DNA of 64,000 bases, taken from the NCBI RefSeq assembly GCF_965184065.1, contig NZ_OZ239098.1. One strand, 5' to 3'. Shown here in pieces: positions 25,946-32,951 of the stretch. The notes beneath the pieces are model-generated. The model had not been told where the DNA came from. It saw only the letters and a program-made list of their open reading frames with translations, and made no database searches. Made by a program: the position numbers and the translations under genes. How positions within the stretch are numbered: the first letter of the stretch is position 1; each line of letters starts with the position of its first letter. The stretch comes from Methylopumilus sp026399645. GTDB lineage: Bacteria; Pseudomonadota; Gammaproteobacteria; Burkholderiales; Methylophilaceae.

Positions 25946-26186
25946 ATCTTTCTCCATTTAATTTACTGGTAACTTTAAGACTTCCTATAAGCTCTATAAA
26001 GTGAATTTTTCGTTTAATATCTTTAAAAATGCTTTTAATACTAATTCCATCTCCTATTTGACCTAGAGTCGCGTTTTTACCTGGTCTTATAACCCAGCCC
26101 TCACCCACACAATTCTCGTCGAAAGCTTTTGCATGATCTGGCTGGACCACCCAAACTTGATCTTCAGTACCTTTTGATATGGCCAT
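25917..26186 (-). CDS. Unrecognised 89-aa protein, first gene of the island operon
   Basis: Begins MAISKGTEDQVWVVQPDHAK; the frame is open to 26240, but the ATG at 26186 gives the more natural N-terminus. It contains GEGWVIRPGKNATLGQIGDG and ends in a segment (KIHFIELIGSLKVT) similar to the start of the 109-aa protein in the same operon. Its last 29 bases overlap the next gene, which begins in another frame. It may be a truncated relative of a longer protein. Function unknown. Confidence 0.55.
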   Translation of the reverse strand: MAISKGTEDQVWVVQPDHAKAFDENCVGEGWVIRPGKNATLGQIGDGISIKSIFKDIKRKIHFIELIGSLKVTSKLNGERYGQKNTKYK

Positions 26187-26240
26187 ATAATAAGTTAATT
26201 TAGTACGTTTTATTTTTGTGAAATAGTCTAATATTTGCAA

Positions 26241-26572
26241 CTATATCCTAACCTGTATTGAAAGTATTGTGTACATTATTGAATATAAAAGAACCAGTAA
26301 ATTACAAAAATATTTTTACAGCTATTGACATTAATTCCCAGCCAATAATACTAAGGCAATTCATTGGTTAGCTTGGCCTTACAGGCAGAACCGCCTATTT
26401 ACATTAATTCACTAAAATCATATGATGCTTCCAGTGGCATTCATATTCATGAATCAATCAGTTCCCACTCATTTGTAATTCTTGTACTAAACGCTCATCC
26501 CATACCAACAAAAAACTGTTGTAACTGAGCCTTTGAAATAAGTGTTTAAACATTATTAAAAAGGATAAATTT
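26241..26572. other. Divergent intergenic region between the two island operons
   Basis: No gene is seen in these 332 bases. The region must hold promoters for both operons. ACATTAATTC occurs twice (about 26328 and 26400), which may be an operator pair, and a good plus-strand promoter is readable. Confidence 0.6.
26325..26352 (+). promoter_or_regulatory. Probable sigma-70 promoter of the M41 cassette
   Basis: TTGACA at 26325-26330, a 16-bp spacer and AATACT at 26347-26352. This would give a leader of about 210 bases before the M41 gene, long enough for regulation in the transcript. Confidence 0.45.
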
Positions 26573-27973
26573 ATGACTAACTCTCAAAACTATTGGGAAG
26601 AAAAGCTTTCTATTTCTTCTATTCAAATAACAAAAAATACAAAGACTTTAGATGATTTTCATCGCATTGAAACGATTAAGTCATGGGGTCAAGAATTGGC
26701 TCTATCTAAAGATAATAAGGATACCAATAACTGGTCTCTGATCGGCCATGGCATTCTCTATCTTATGGACAATATAGAGGACGGCGAAATACTCACTTCT
26801 CTTGTAGCTCAGAAAGCTCACTTTAGCTTTATAAGTGTTCCTAAACATGAAGTAATGGATGCTTTTAAGACGGAAATACCAAAAGAAACACTCGCACCTT
26901 GTCTTATATATCTCGAGCCTGGGGACTGGATGAAAAGTCTTGATAAAGAGAAGCCTGATCTTGATCTTGAATTAATTCAGAGATACCTACAAAACATAAT
27001 TACCAATTTTGACCCTAACTTTCCTATTGTTTTTACAACTTCAGTAAAACGATTAGCTGATATTGATTCCTCTTTCAGAAAACAAGGTGTGTTTGATCGT
27101 CGCTTTGAGATTACCGAAAGAACCTTGATCGAAAAAGGGCATGACTTTGTGATGCAAATTGGATTTGATATTTGCGATACATCAATCACTAAGCAATTGG
27201 ATAAAGTGGGTAAGCTCGTTGATCATGAATATGATGATCGGAGAATACAAGGGGTTGTGGCTATTGCTTTAAAACGAATACACGCAAAAATTAATCGTCA
27301 GCTTAATTTTTTAGACTTAATTGATATGTCATCTCACGGAAGTGGCGAACGTGATGCTATCCCTGTTCATTCAGACAAGTATCTCAATATGATTGCAGCC
27401 CACGAAGCAGGGCATGTAGCAGCTGCCATGTTAGATTCTAATGGTTTAAATATTCCTGAGTATGCAACCGCATTTCCAGGGCGAGATTTTGGTGGGCTGG
27501 TAGTGGATTCATATGATTATATGAAAACTTACCACCGCCAAATGTCTTATCGTGATTATGAGCATAAGATCCGTGTTGGATTGGGCGGAAGAATTGCAGA
27601 ACACTTTATCCTTGGCGCTGAAAATATGACCGTCAATACAGCCTCGAGTGATCTAGAGAGTGCGACTAATATGTGTCGCACGATGTTTGGTTTTAGTGGT
27701 ATCTCGCTTGATATACGAAACCCTGAAAATGTCTCTGATAATTTAGCAGTAATTGTCGAAAGATCAACGGCTTCTGAAGATGTTCATGTTGAAAATCTCA
27801 CAAGGCAATTCCTTAAAAAACAATACGATCATGTATTTAATCTTTTTAGTCTTAATAAAGATTTAATTATTCAAATTATTAATAGACTCAAAGCGCAGCG
27901 CGTTTTAGATCAAAAGGAGTTACATATGATCTATGAAAGCTATTTGGCAAAAAGTATTAAAAAAGCCGCTTAA
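26573..27973 (+). CDS. FtsH-like M41 metallopeptidase with degenerate AAA domain
   Basis: 466 aa. The C-terminal part is an M41 protease: HEAGH at 277-281 (zinc and catalytic Glu) and SSDLESATNMCR with the third zinc ligand Asp near 360. Residues about 55-180 align with the FtsH AAA domain, but the P-loop is replaced by MDNIEDGE and Walker B by LIYLEPGD. The region before the arginine fingers is kept (GVFDRRFEI). There are no membrane helices. It is therefore a soluble protease unlikely to hydrolyse ATP. Ribosome-binding site AAGGAT. First gene of the plus-strand cassette. Confidence 0.85.
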   Translation: MTNSQNYWEEKLSISSIQITKNTKTLDDFHRIETIKSWGQELALSKDNKDTNNWSLIGHGILYLMDNIEDGEILTSLVAQKAHFSFISVPKHEVMDAFKTEIPKETLAPCLIYLEPGDWMKSLDKEKPDLDLELIQRYLQNIITNFDPNFPIVFTTSVKRLADIDSSFRKQGVFDRRFEITERTLIEKGHDFVMQIGFDICDTSITKQLDKVGKLVDHEYDDRRIQGVVAIALKRIHAKINRQLNFLDLIDMSSHGSGERDAIPVHSDKYLNMIAAHEAGHVAAAMLDSNGLNIPEYATAFPGRDFGGLVVDSYDYMKTYHRQMSYRDYEHKIRVGLGGRIAEHFILGAENMTVNTASSDLESATNMCRTMFGFSGISLDIRNPENVSDNLAVIVERSTASEDVHVENLTRQFLKKQYDHVFNLFSLNKDLIIQIINRLKAQRVLDQKELHMIYESYLAKSIKKAA

Positions 27974-27995
27974 TTCAAATTTATAGGAGTTGAAC

Positions 27996-28265
27996 ATGAA
28001 AAAAATAATTGCAAGTTTACTTTTAATTAGCTCTACACATCAGGCGCTTGCTGATGGAGCAACAGATACCCTAGTGCCAATGGTGATGGGCGGTATTGTA
28101 GGTTATGTCATTCGCGATAAAGGTATATTGAATAATTCACCTCAGCCCGTTGTCATTCAGCAAGTACCATCAGGTATTAATTACAGTGAGCCCATCTATC
28201 AATATCAAATCATTCACGAAGTTAACTGTAATTGTGACAAACGAGTTTTGGTGAGAGTTAATTAA
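27996..28265 (+). CDS. Small exported protein
   Basis: 89 aa from the ATG at 27996, which has a well-spaced TAGGAG. Signal peptide about 1-20 (LLLISSTHQALA). The mature part is short, with a Gly-rich hydrophobic stretch (VPMVMGGIVGYVI) and two Cys in a VNCNCDK motif. It follows the M41 gene by 22 bp. A periplasmic or outer-membrane location is likely; function unknown. Confidence 0.7.
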   Translation: MKKIIASLLLISSTHQALADGATDTLVPMVMGGIVGYVIRDKGILNNSPQPVVIQQVPSGINYSEPIYQYQIIHEVNCNCDKRVLVRVN

Positions 28266-28282
28266 GCAAAGGCATATATAAA

Positions 28283-28429
28283 ATGTGGTTTATATTGCTT
28301 TGTGTTTTTATTGGGGCTTTTATTTTAGTTCCGCCGTTAAGGGCATTTTTAGGTCAAGCAATTTTATTTTTTATCGTAGGATTGCTCGCTATCTTTTTTA
28401 TAGGTTATCTTATTAGCTTATTATTTTAA
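28283..28429 (+). CDS. Small two-helix membrane protein (48 aa)
   Basis: Short frame reading MWFILLCVFIGAFILVPPLR and continuing as a second hydrophobic helix to LISLLF. It lies 17 bp after the exported-protein gene and 15 bp before the nucleotidase gene in the same direction. Almost wholly hydrophobic with one Arg at the turn. There is no strong ribosome-binding site, so translation is unproven, but it fills the only gap of the cassette. Confidence 0.5.
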   Translation: MWFILLCVFIGAFILVPPLRAFLGQAILFFIVGLLAIFFIGYLISLLF

Positions 28430-28444
28430 AAACGATGGATATTT

Positions 28445-29344
28445 ATGAGTCAGCTTAATGCTAATTTAGTAATCGCGATTTCATCACGAGCTCTATTTGA
28501 CCTTGTTGAAAGTCATCAAGTCTTCGAAAAAGATGGTGTTGAAGCTTATTGTGATTATCAGATCAACTTAGAAGATAACCCGCTTAACGAAGGTGCAGCT
28601 TTCGATTTAGTGAAAAAACTATTATCGATTAATAAGTTGAGTGATGGCCGTATTAAAGTTGAAGTGATTCTTTTATCAAGAAATAGTGCAGATACTGGCT
28701 TAAGAATTTTTAATTCAATTCACCATCATAAGCTTGATATCAAACGTGCTGTTTTTACAAATGGCGAAAGTACATTTCCCTATGTATCAGCATTTGGAGC
28801 TCACTTATTCTTATCTCTTGATCCTAATGATGTGACTAAAACACTAGAGGCTGGTTATGCCGCTGCAACCATACTAAAAAGTAACCCAAATACTAATCCT
28901 ACTAATCAGGTCCGTATTGCATTTGATGGAGATGCCGTTTTATTTTCTGATGAGTCTGAGCGTATTTTCCAGGAACAAGGCTTGGATGCTTTTCAAGAAA
29001 ATGAGCGTTCGTCTGCTAAAACACCATTGAATGCAGGGCCATTTAAAGACTTCTTAGATAAGCTTCATGAAATTCAAGCAGCCTTTCCTATAGATTCATC
29101 TCCTATAAGAACTGCTTTAGTCACAGCAAGAGCAGCGCCAGCGCATGAAAGGGCTATTCGAACATTTAGACATTGGGGTATTAGAATTGATGAAGTGCTA
29201 TTCTTGGGAGGGCTTGATAAGGGACCATTCTTACAAGCATTTGGTGCAGATATCTTTTTTGACGACCAAGCAAAACATTGTGACTCAGCAAGACAATTTG
29301 TATCTACTGGACATGTGCCCAGTGGTGTTAAGAATCAAAAATAA
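28445..29344 (+). CDS. 5'-nucleotidase (PF06189-type cytosolic nucleotidase)
   Basis: 299 aa. It carries the features of the bacterial 5'-nucleotidase group related to eukaryotic cN-I: VILLSRNSADTGLRIFNSI, RAVFTNGESTFPYVSAF, the HAD-like nucleophile motif VRIAFDGDAVLFSDESE, GPFKDFLDKL, and DIFFDDQAKHC near the end. It dephosphorylates nucleoside monophosphates. Its presence in an island between a protease and a small repeat protein is unusual for a housekeeping enzyme, so a role in nucleotide-based signalling or defence is possible but unproven. Confidence 0.85.
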   Translation: MSQLNANLVIAISSRALFDLVESHQVFEKDGVEAYCDYQINLEDNPLNEGAAFDLVKKLLSINKLSDGRIKVEVILLSRNSADTGLRIFNSIHHHKLDIKRAVFTNGESTFPYVSAFGAHLFLSLDPNDVTKTLEAGYAAATILKSNPNTNPTNQVRIAFDGDAVLFSDESERIFQEQGLDAFQENERSSAKTPLNAGPFKDFLDKLHEIQAAFPIDSSPIRTALVTARAAPAHERAIRTFRHWGIRIDEVLFLGGLDKGPFLQAFGADIFFDDQAKHCDSARQFVSTGHVPSGVKNQK

Positions 29345-29354
29345 AGGACTTTAA

Positions 29355-29558
29355 ATGGCAATCGCAAACGCAGTGCAAAGAGGCAGTATGGTTTATGTCT
29401 ACAATGAAAAAGGATCTTTAATATCTACAATTGCTATTGGGTCAGGACTAAACAATGGACTAAAGGGATACACTGGATCTTCTGTGAATGTTCAAAAAGG
29501 AAATATGATTTATATGTTCAACGAGAAAGGCAGCATTACCCATACTGTTCCAGCTTAA
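29355..29558 (+). CDS. 67-aa protein with two tandem repeats
   Basis: Two repeats of about 30 residues, each with the pattern G(S/N)M(V/I)Y(V/M)(Y/F)NEKGS(L/I). The predicted structure is all-beta and could form a small barrel or a domain-swapped dimer. A clear ribosome-binding site (AAAGGA) lies upstream, 10 bp after the nucleotidase gene. Related short proteins of the MAIANAVQRGS type occur on other proteobacterial mobile elements, from memory. Function unknown. Confidence 0.75.
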   Translation: MAIANAVQRGSMVYVYNEKGSLISTIAIGSGLNNGLKGYTGSSVNVQKGNMIYMFNEKGSITHTVPA

Positions 29559-29561
29559 ATT

Positions 29562-30218
29562 TTATCTTTCTAAAGCTTTTCTCAAATAAGAATCAACATT
29601 ATCTTGATTTAGTAACCAAGTTTTATAGTCTTTAGGTATGTCGGCTATAGCAACACCTTTATGTTTACCAAATGTCATATGGCTTGGTATGCGCGCTTTT
29701 TCACTTACCTTCCATAATTCGTCTAAACTAGTCACATTTAATTTTTGGATAATTTTTCCAAGAATAAAAGAACAATTCTCAACATCTGCTAGAGCTGAAT
29801 GTGCATTCTTAAGTTTATCTCTGGCATTTTGCCTATCTACAAAATAAAGCAATGCGCTTTGATTATGAGCATCTAATTCTGGCCATACCATTCTAGCCAA
29901 AGCTAATGTACAAATACGTTTTATATTGGGCTGCCCGATGACATTCCAATCATAGTCAATATTGTGTCCAATTAAATATTCAGTATTATCAGGAAGATTA
30001 AATGAAGTTGATGATGGACAGCCTATTAACTCTTCATCAAGAATATGGTGTGTCGCTAATGCGGCTAATTCAATTTTCTTATTTGGGTTATATCTTTGAT
30101 TGAAAGATGCTGATGTTGAAAATGGATTTAGATTATCTAATTGAAGCCAGGCTGCTTCAATTAATATAGGATCAACTTTACCTGTAGTCTCTGTATCAAA
30201 AATAATGGCTCTAGTCAT
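29562..30218 (-). CDS. ExoX-like DEDDh 3'-5' exonuclease with DUF3820 tail
   Basis: 218 aa. Exonuclease motifs: IIFDTETTG (Asp, Glu), GHNIDYDW (Asp) and HSALADVE (His, Asp), a complete DEDDh set. Residues about 178-215 (MTFGKHKGVAIADIPKDYKTWLL) are a DUF3820-like C-terminal domain often attached to ExoX-type proteins. It is probably a DNA exonuclease. It lies 3 bp after the DUF2779 gene and is convergent with the 67-aa gene. Confidence 0.82.
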   Translation of the reverse strand: MTRAIIFDTETTGKVDPILIEAAWLQLDNLNPFSTSASFNQRYNPNKKIELAALATHHILDEELIGCPSSTSFNLPDNTEYLIGHNIDYDWNVIGQPNIKRICTLALARMVWPELDAHNQSALLYFVDRQNARDKLKNAHSALADVENCSFILGKIIQKLNVTSLDELWKVSEKARIPSHMTFGKHKGVAIADIPKDYKTWLLNQDNVDSYLRKALER

Positions 30219-30221
30219 TTA

Positions 30222-32168
30222 CTAATCCTTTTCAATAAATTCTTTCCATGCCTCAACGACCATCGCCATAGCTAATGTATCTAACTCACAATATCTTAAT
30301 AATGAGCCTTTATATTGCTCACGCTCTTTAGCATCCATATCTTCAAACTGAAGTCTTGCATATGCAGTCGCTGCAGATCCACCCTCTGCAATAATAACTG
30401 CATTAGAATTTGATCCAGCTATTTCTTTTGCAATATCTTTTAAGCGAATATAAGGATCATGGAATGCTTCATCTTTGTTATACCAAGCATACCCATTATT
30501 CCCAGAAAAATTTTTACTTGGTATGCCTTGATTGGCTCCATATATAGGCTTGCTATAAGTATCTTGTAAAAATTTAGAAATCTTAAATAACGCAGGCAAA
30601 ACTTTTTTAATCGAGCTACTGCCCTTAGTATCTTTATGATAAAAAGATTTTTCTGAAATCTTACAAAGATCAATCATTTCACGATCGCCACCTCTTGTAA
30701 CCGAATGTATGAATGTAATTAAATCTTCAGCATTGCTGGGTTTCTTTTTATCTTTTTTTAATTGATCCCCAATTGCAGTAAGTATTGTATTTTCGTAACT
30801 ACTCCACATAAAAATTGAGCCATTATCTTTTTCTAATGCATCTTTCAATGCTGTAACTAGTTTGTAATTCGGAAACTCTCCAGGCTCTACACATAAAAAT
30901 TCATCTGCGTGTCTTATTGATCCATCTTTTTCCATCACATGGTGTGAAAATTGAAATGCTACTTGTTCATAAGGATGGAGTCCTTCGTAAAATGGCAAAG
31001 CTACAGCAGATGTTTCAAAATCAATAAAATGTAATGGGTATTTCCAGCTAGACATCTCATACGCCACTAGCGAACGATCAAAACAAAAACCACCTAAGTC
31101 ATAATTCTCTGGGATGCTTGAAATTTGGTACCACTGCCTCTGTTGAGTTGAAATACCCTCCACGCCAGGTTCATCTTCAAAATCACCAATAAAATCTCTA
31201 CCTACGTCATGCAGCTTATAAACACCTTGTTGGATAAGCTTATCTTTTTTTCTAAACTTAAAAATATCTAATACAGTACCTTCATCTAATTCTGAATCAG
31301 TAAACTTGGTTACTTCTTTCCAGCACTCCCTAAAGCCACTTTTTAATACAGTTGTATCTTTTGCATTAAATTCACAATCTCTGCAGTCAGAATTTAATAT
31401 AGGTGGTATTTTTTTATCCTCTTTGTAGTGTTTTGCCCAGGTATGAGTAGCCTCTTCGAATGTATAACGACGGCCGGGTGTTTCAATATCGTGCGTTAAG
31501 ATGTATTCAACTGCGTCATCCACTGCATAGTCTACTAATATAGATCTAGCAAGTTTAGTTTTATCTATTGCGTCAGGAATATTTTCAATAATCTTTTTGT
31601 CTACAGAAATTCTAAACATTTGATTCATGCCATCTATTTCTGCATTTTTAGTCTTATCTGTCATTAAAAGATAAGACCTAATATTTGCATTAGGAATTGC
31701 TTTTTGAAGAACCCATTTTTGAAAAGCAACATCCTGAAGATAAGGAAGCAGATCTTTAGTTAATCCATTACCTATTCTGCGCCATATACCAGGATCTTTT
31801 GGATCAAATGATTTTGCTTTAACTTCATGAATCTCGAAATCATTTCCATTTTTAACCAGTACGTCAATCCGAATAAAAAAATCTTCAAATCGAATAGCAG
31901 CTTCAAATAAAACTACTTTCTCTTTTTTTAGATGCTCTAGTGTGTCAGATTCGACTTTATCGTGAACATAACCTTCAACTTCAATGCCATTTGGATAAAG
32001 TAATTTAGCTAACGATCCTATTTGATAGCCACCTTCAGCCAAGGACTCTAAAAACGTATTATCATTGTTTAGATTTGCATATTCTTTTGGTTTTTGTGTA
32101 TAAAAAAGCTTAGTAGGACATTCTGTGGCGGTTTTAAAACGAGATTTTGTAAGATATCTTGGAGACAT
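30222..32168 (-). CDS. DUF2779 protein with RecB/Cas4-like and DEDD-like nuclease domains
   Basis: 648 aa. The N-terminal domain has RecB/Cas4-type PD-(D/E)xK residues Asp102, Glu115 and Lys117 (IRIDVL...EIHEVKAK). Cys residues (early ECPTK, later CRDCEF and ECWKE) could bind an iron-sulfur cluster. The C-terminal DUF2779 domain has DEDD-like motifs: HFIDFET, MWSSYEN and LRYCELDTLAM. Two nuclease activities in one chain are predicted. Its ATG overlaps the stop of the upstream remnant by one base. DUF2779 proteins are common in defence-rich regions. Confidence 0.8.
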   Translation of the reverse strand: MSPRYLTKSRFKTATECPTKLFYTQKPKEYANLNNDNTFLESLAEGGYQIGSLAKLLYPNGIEVEGYVHDKVESDTLEHLKKEKVVLFEAAIRFEDFFIRIDVLVKNGNDFEIHEVKAKSFDPKDPGIWRRIGNGLTKDLLPYLQDVAFQKWVLQKAIPNANIRSYLLMTDKTKNAEIDGMNQMFRISVDKKIIENIPDAIDKTKLARSILVDYAVDDAVEYILTHDIETPGRRYTFEEATHTWAKHYKEDKKIPPILNSDCRDCEFNAKDTTVLKSGFRECWKEVTKFTDSELDEGTVLDIFKFRKKDKLIQQGVYKLHDVGRDFIGDFEDEPGVEGISTQQRQWYQISSIPENYDLGGFCFDRSLVAYEMSSWKYPLHFIDFETSAVALPFYEGLHPYEQVAFQFSHHVMEKDGSIRHADEFLCVEPGEFPNYKLVTALKDALEKDNGSIFMWSSYENTILTAIGDQLKKDKKKPSNAEDLITFIHSVTRGGDREMIDLCKISEKSFYHKDTKGSSSIKKVLPALFKISKFLQDTYSKPIYGANQGIPSKNFSGNNGYAWYNKDEAFHDPYIRLKDIAKEIAGSNSNAVIIAEGGSAATAYARLQFEDMDAKEREQYKGSLLRYCELDTLAMAMVVEAWKEFIEKD

Positions 32169-32399
32169 TATTGATGGCCTGGCCAGTAGTATTCAATTTT
32201 CCATAATGCTTTTTCTAAGCAGTAATTTGCAAATTCAGTTAACTTTTCACCAACAAACTTCTTTTAAAAAAAATCTAAATTCTGATGAAGTCTCACTATT
32301 GTCTTTAAGCTGTCCATCTCCTGCCAGAGTAACTACTTGTTCCAATGAGAGCGCAAGGACGGACTCTCTATTTGCTCTCCACATATTAATTAATGGCAT
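32168..32399 (-). pseudogene. Remnant of a restriction-endonuclease-like gene, frameshifted and truncated
   Basis: From the ATG at 32399 the frame reads MPLINMWRANRESVLALSLE, then QVVTLAGDGQLKDNSE to FRFFLKEVCW and a stop. Reading resumes in another frame as FVGEKLTEFANYCLEKALW and ends at 32168. From memory, the start is that of a family of restriction-endonuclease-like proteins (MPLINMW...), of which only about the first 75 residues remain. The shift lies near a T8/A4 tract. The catalytic region is absent. Confidence 0.6.
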
Positions 32400-32524
32400 A
32401 TTTAGTTCTTATATTTAAAATAGATAAGTCTATTCTCGACCTTTTTAATTTTATTGACTAGGGGTATTAAAAAATATTCAGTTAGTTAATGAATCTCTAA
32501 GGCGTTACTTAAAGCAACAGTTAA

Positions 32525-32547
32525 TAAAAAACCCGCGATGTGGGTTT
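32525..32547 (-). terminator. Terminator after the right copy of the 86-aa gene
   Basis: On the minus strand AAAACCCACATCGCGGGTTTTTT forms a 7-bp stem followed by a T-run, 14 bases after the 86-aa stop. The left copy has no equivalent, since the repeat stops just inside the gene end. Confidence 0.7.
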
Positions 32548-32560
32548 TAATTGTAATAAC

Positions 32561-32821
32561 TTATACTGGGGGTGCTGCAGGTGCTTTTCTGCCTGGCGCT
32601 GCTGGCGGTGTATAGCCTGCAATACGACACTGAATACCTTCAACAAGTTTACCTTTAGCGCCATGTTGAATAATGGTACATGTCTGAATTAAATTCTTGC
32701 TTTGTAATTCTGAAATCGTTTTTCTTAACTCTTTTAAATCAATCCCCGTATCTTTTACGATCTCGTGATCAATTTTTTGTCCGTGTTTTTGTAAATATTT
32801 TAATACCACTTCTTTTGTCAT
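32561..32821 (-). CDS. 86-aa winged-helix-like protein, right copy
   Basis: Near-identical copy of the gene at 20311-20571, ending PPV instead of PPQ. It lies 40 bp downstream of the intact tRNA and in the same direction, so transcripts from the rpoD-tRNA side may reach it. The strong ribosome-binding site (AAGGAAGG) is kept and a terminator follows. By attachment-site geometry this copy arrived with the island and the left one belonged to the original locus; the reverse cannot be excluded. Confidence 0.75.
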   Translation of the reverse strand: MTKEVVLKYLQKHGQKIDHEIVKDTGIDLKELRKTISELQSKNLIQTCTIIQHGAKGKLVEGIQCRIAGYTPPAAPGRKAPAAPPV

Positions 32822-32905
32822 ATTGTTACCTTCCTTTTTGCTTACTTTTTAATTCTAATTTGGTGGGCCCACCTGGACTCGAACCAGGGACCAAAGGATT
32901 ATGAG
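32571..32905. repeat. 335-bp direct repeat, right copy (attR-like)
   Basis: Partner of 20321-20655 (one mismatch at 32621). At its right edge the identity stops two bases past the anticodon of the intact tRNA. Confidence 0.92.
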
Positions 32906-32937
32906 TCCTCTGCTCTAACCAACTGAGCTATAGGCCC
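32861..32937 (-). tRNA. tRNA with CAU anticodon, probably tRNA-Ile2
   Basis: 77 bases, cloverleaf complete with encoded CCA. It begins GGGCCTATAGCTCAGTTGG; the anticodon CAT is at 32901-32903 in CTCATAA, and the T arm is GGTTCGAGTCC. The acceptor pairs C4-G69 and C5-G68 are those recognised by TilS, which favours the lysidine-modified minor tRNA-Ile over elongator tRNA-Met. It is directly downstream of rpoD in the same direction and is the island's integration target. Confidence 0.9.
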
Positions 32938-32951
32938 TCTGATAGATTGGT

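Larger units (their letters stand above)
20321..32905. mobile_element. Genomic island integrated at tRNA(CAU), no visible integrase
   Basis: Bounded by the 335-bp direct repeats. The intact tRNA is at the right end and its truncated 3' half at the left. Contents: an unknown minus-strand operon (20846-26186), an M41/5'-nucleotidase cassette (26573-29558) and a nuclease module (29562-32399). No tyrosine or serine recombinase, transposase, relaxase or replication gene was found among them, so the element is either immobile now or moved in trans or by homologous recombination. Confidence 0.85.

Noticed and set aside
32125..32418. Plus-strand 97-codon frame at the island's right end
   Set aside because: The minus strand here reads as a recognisable restriction-like remnant; the plus frame is its shadow.
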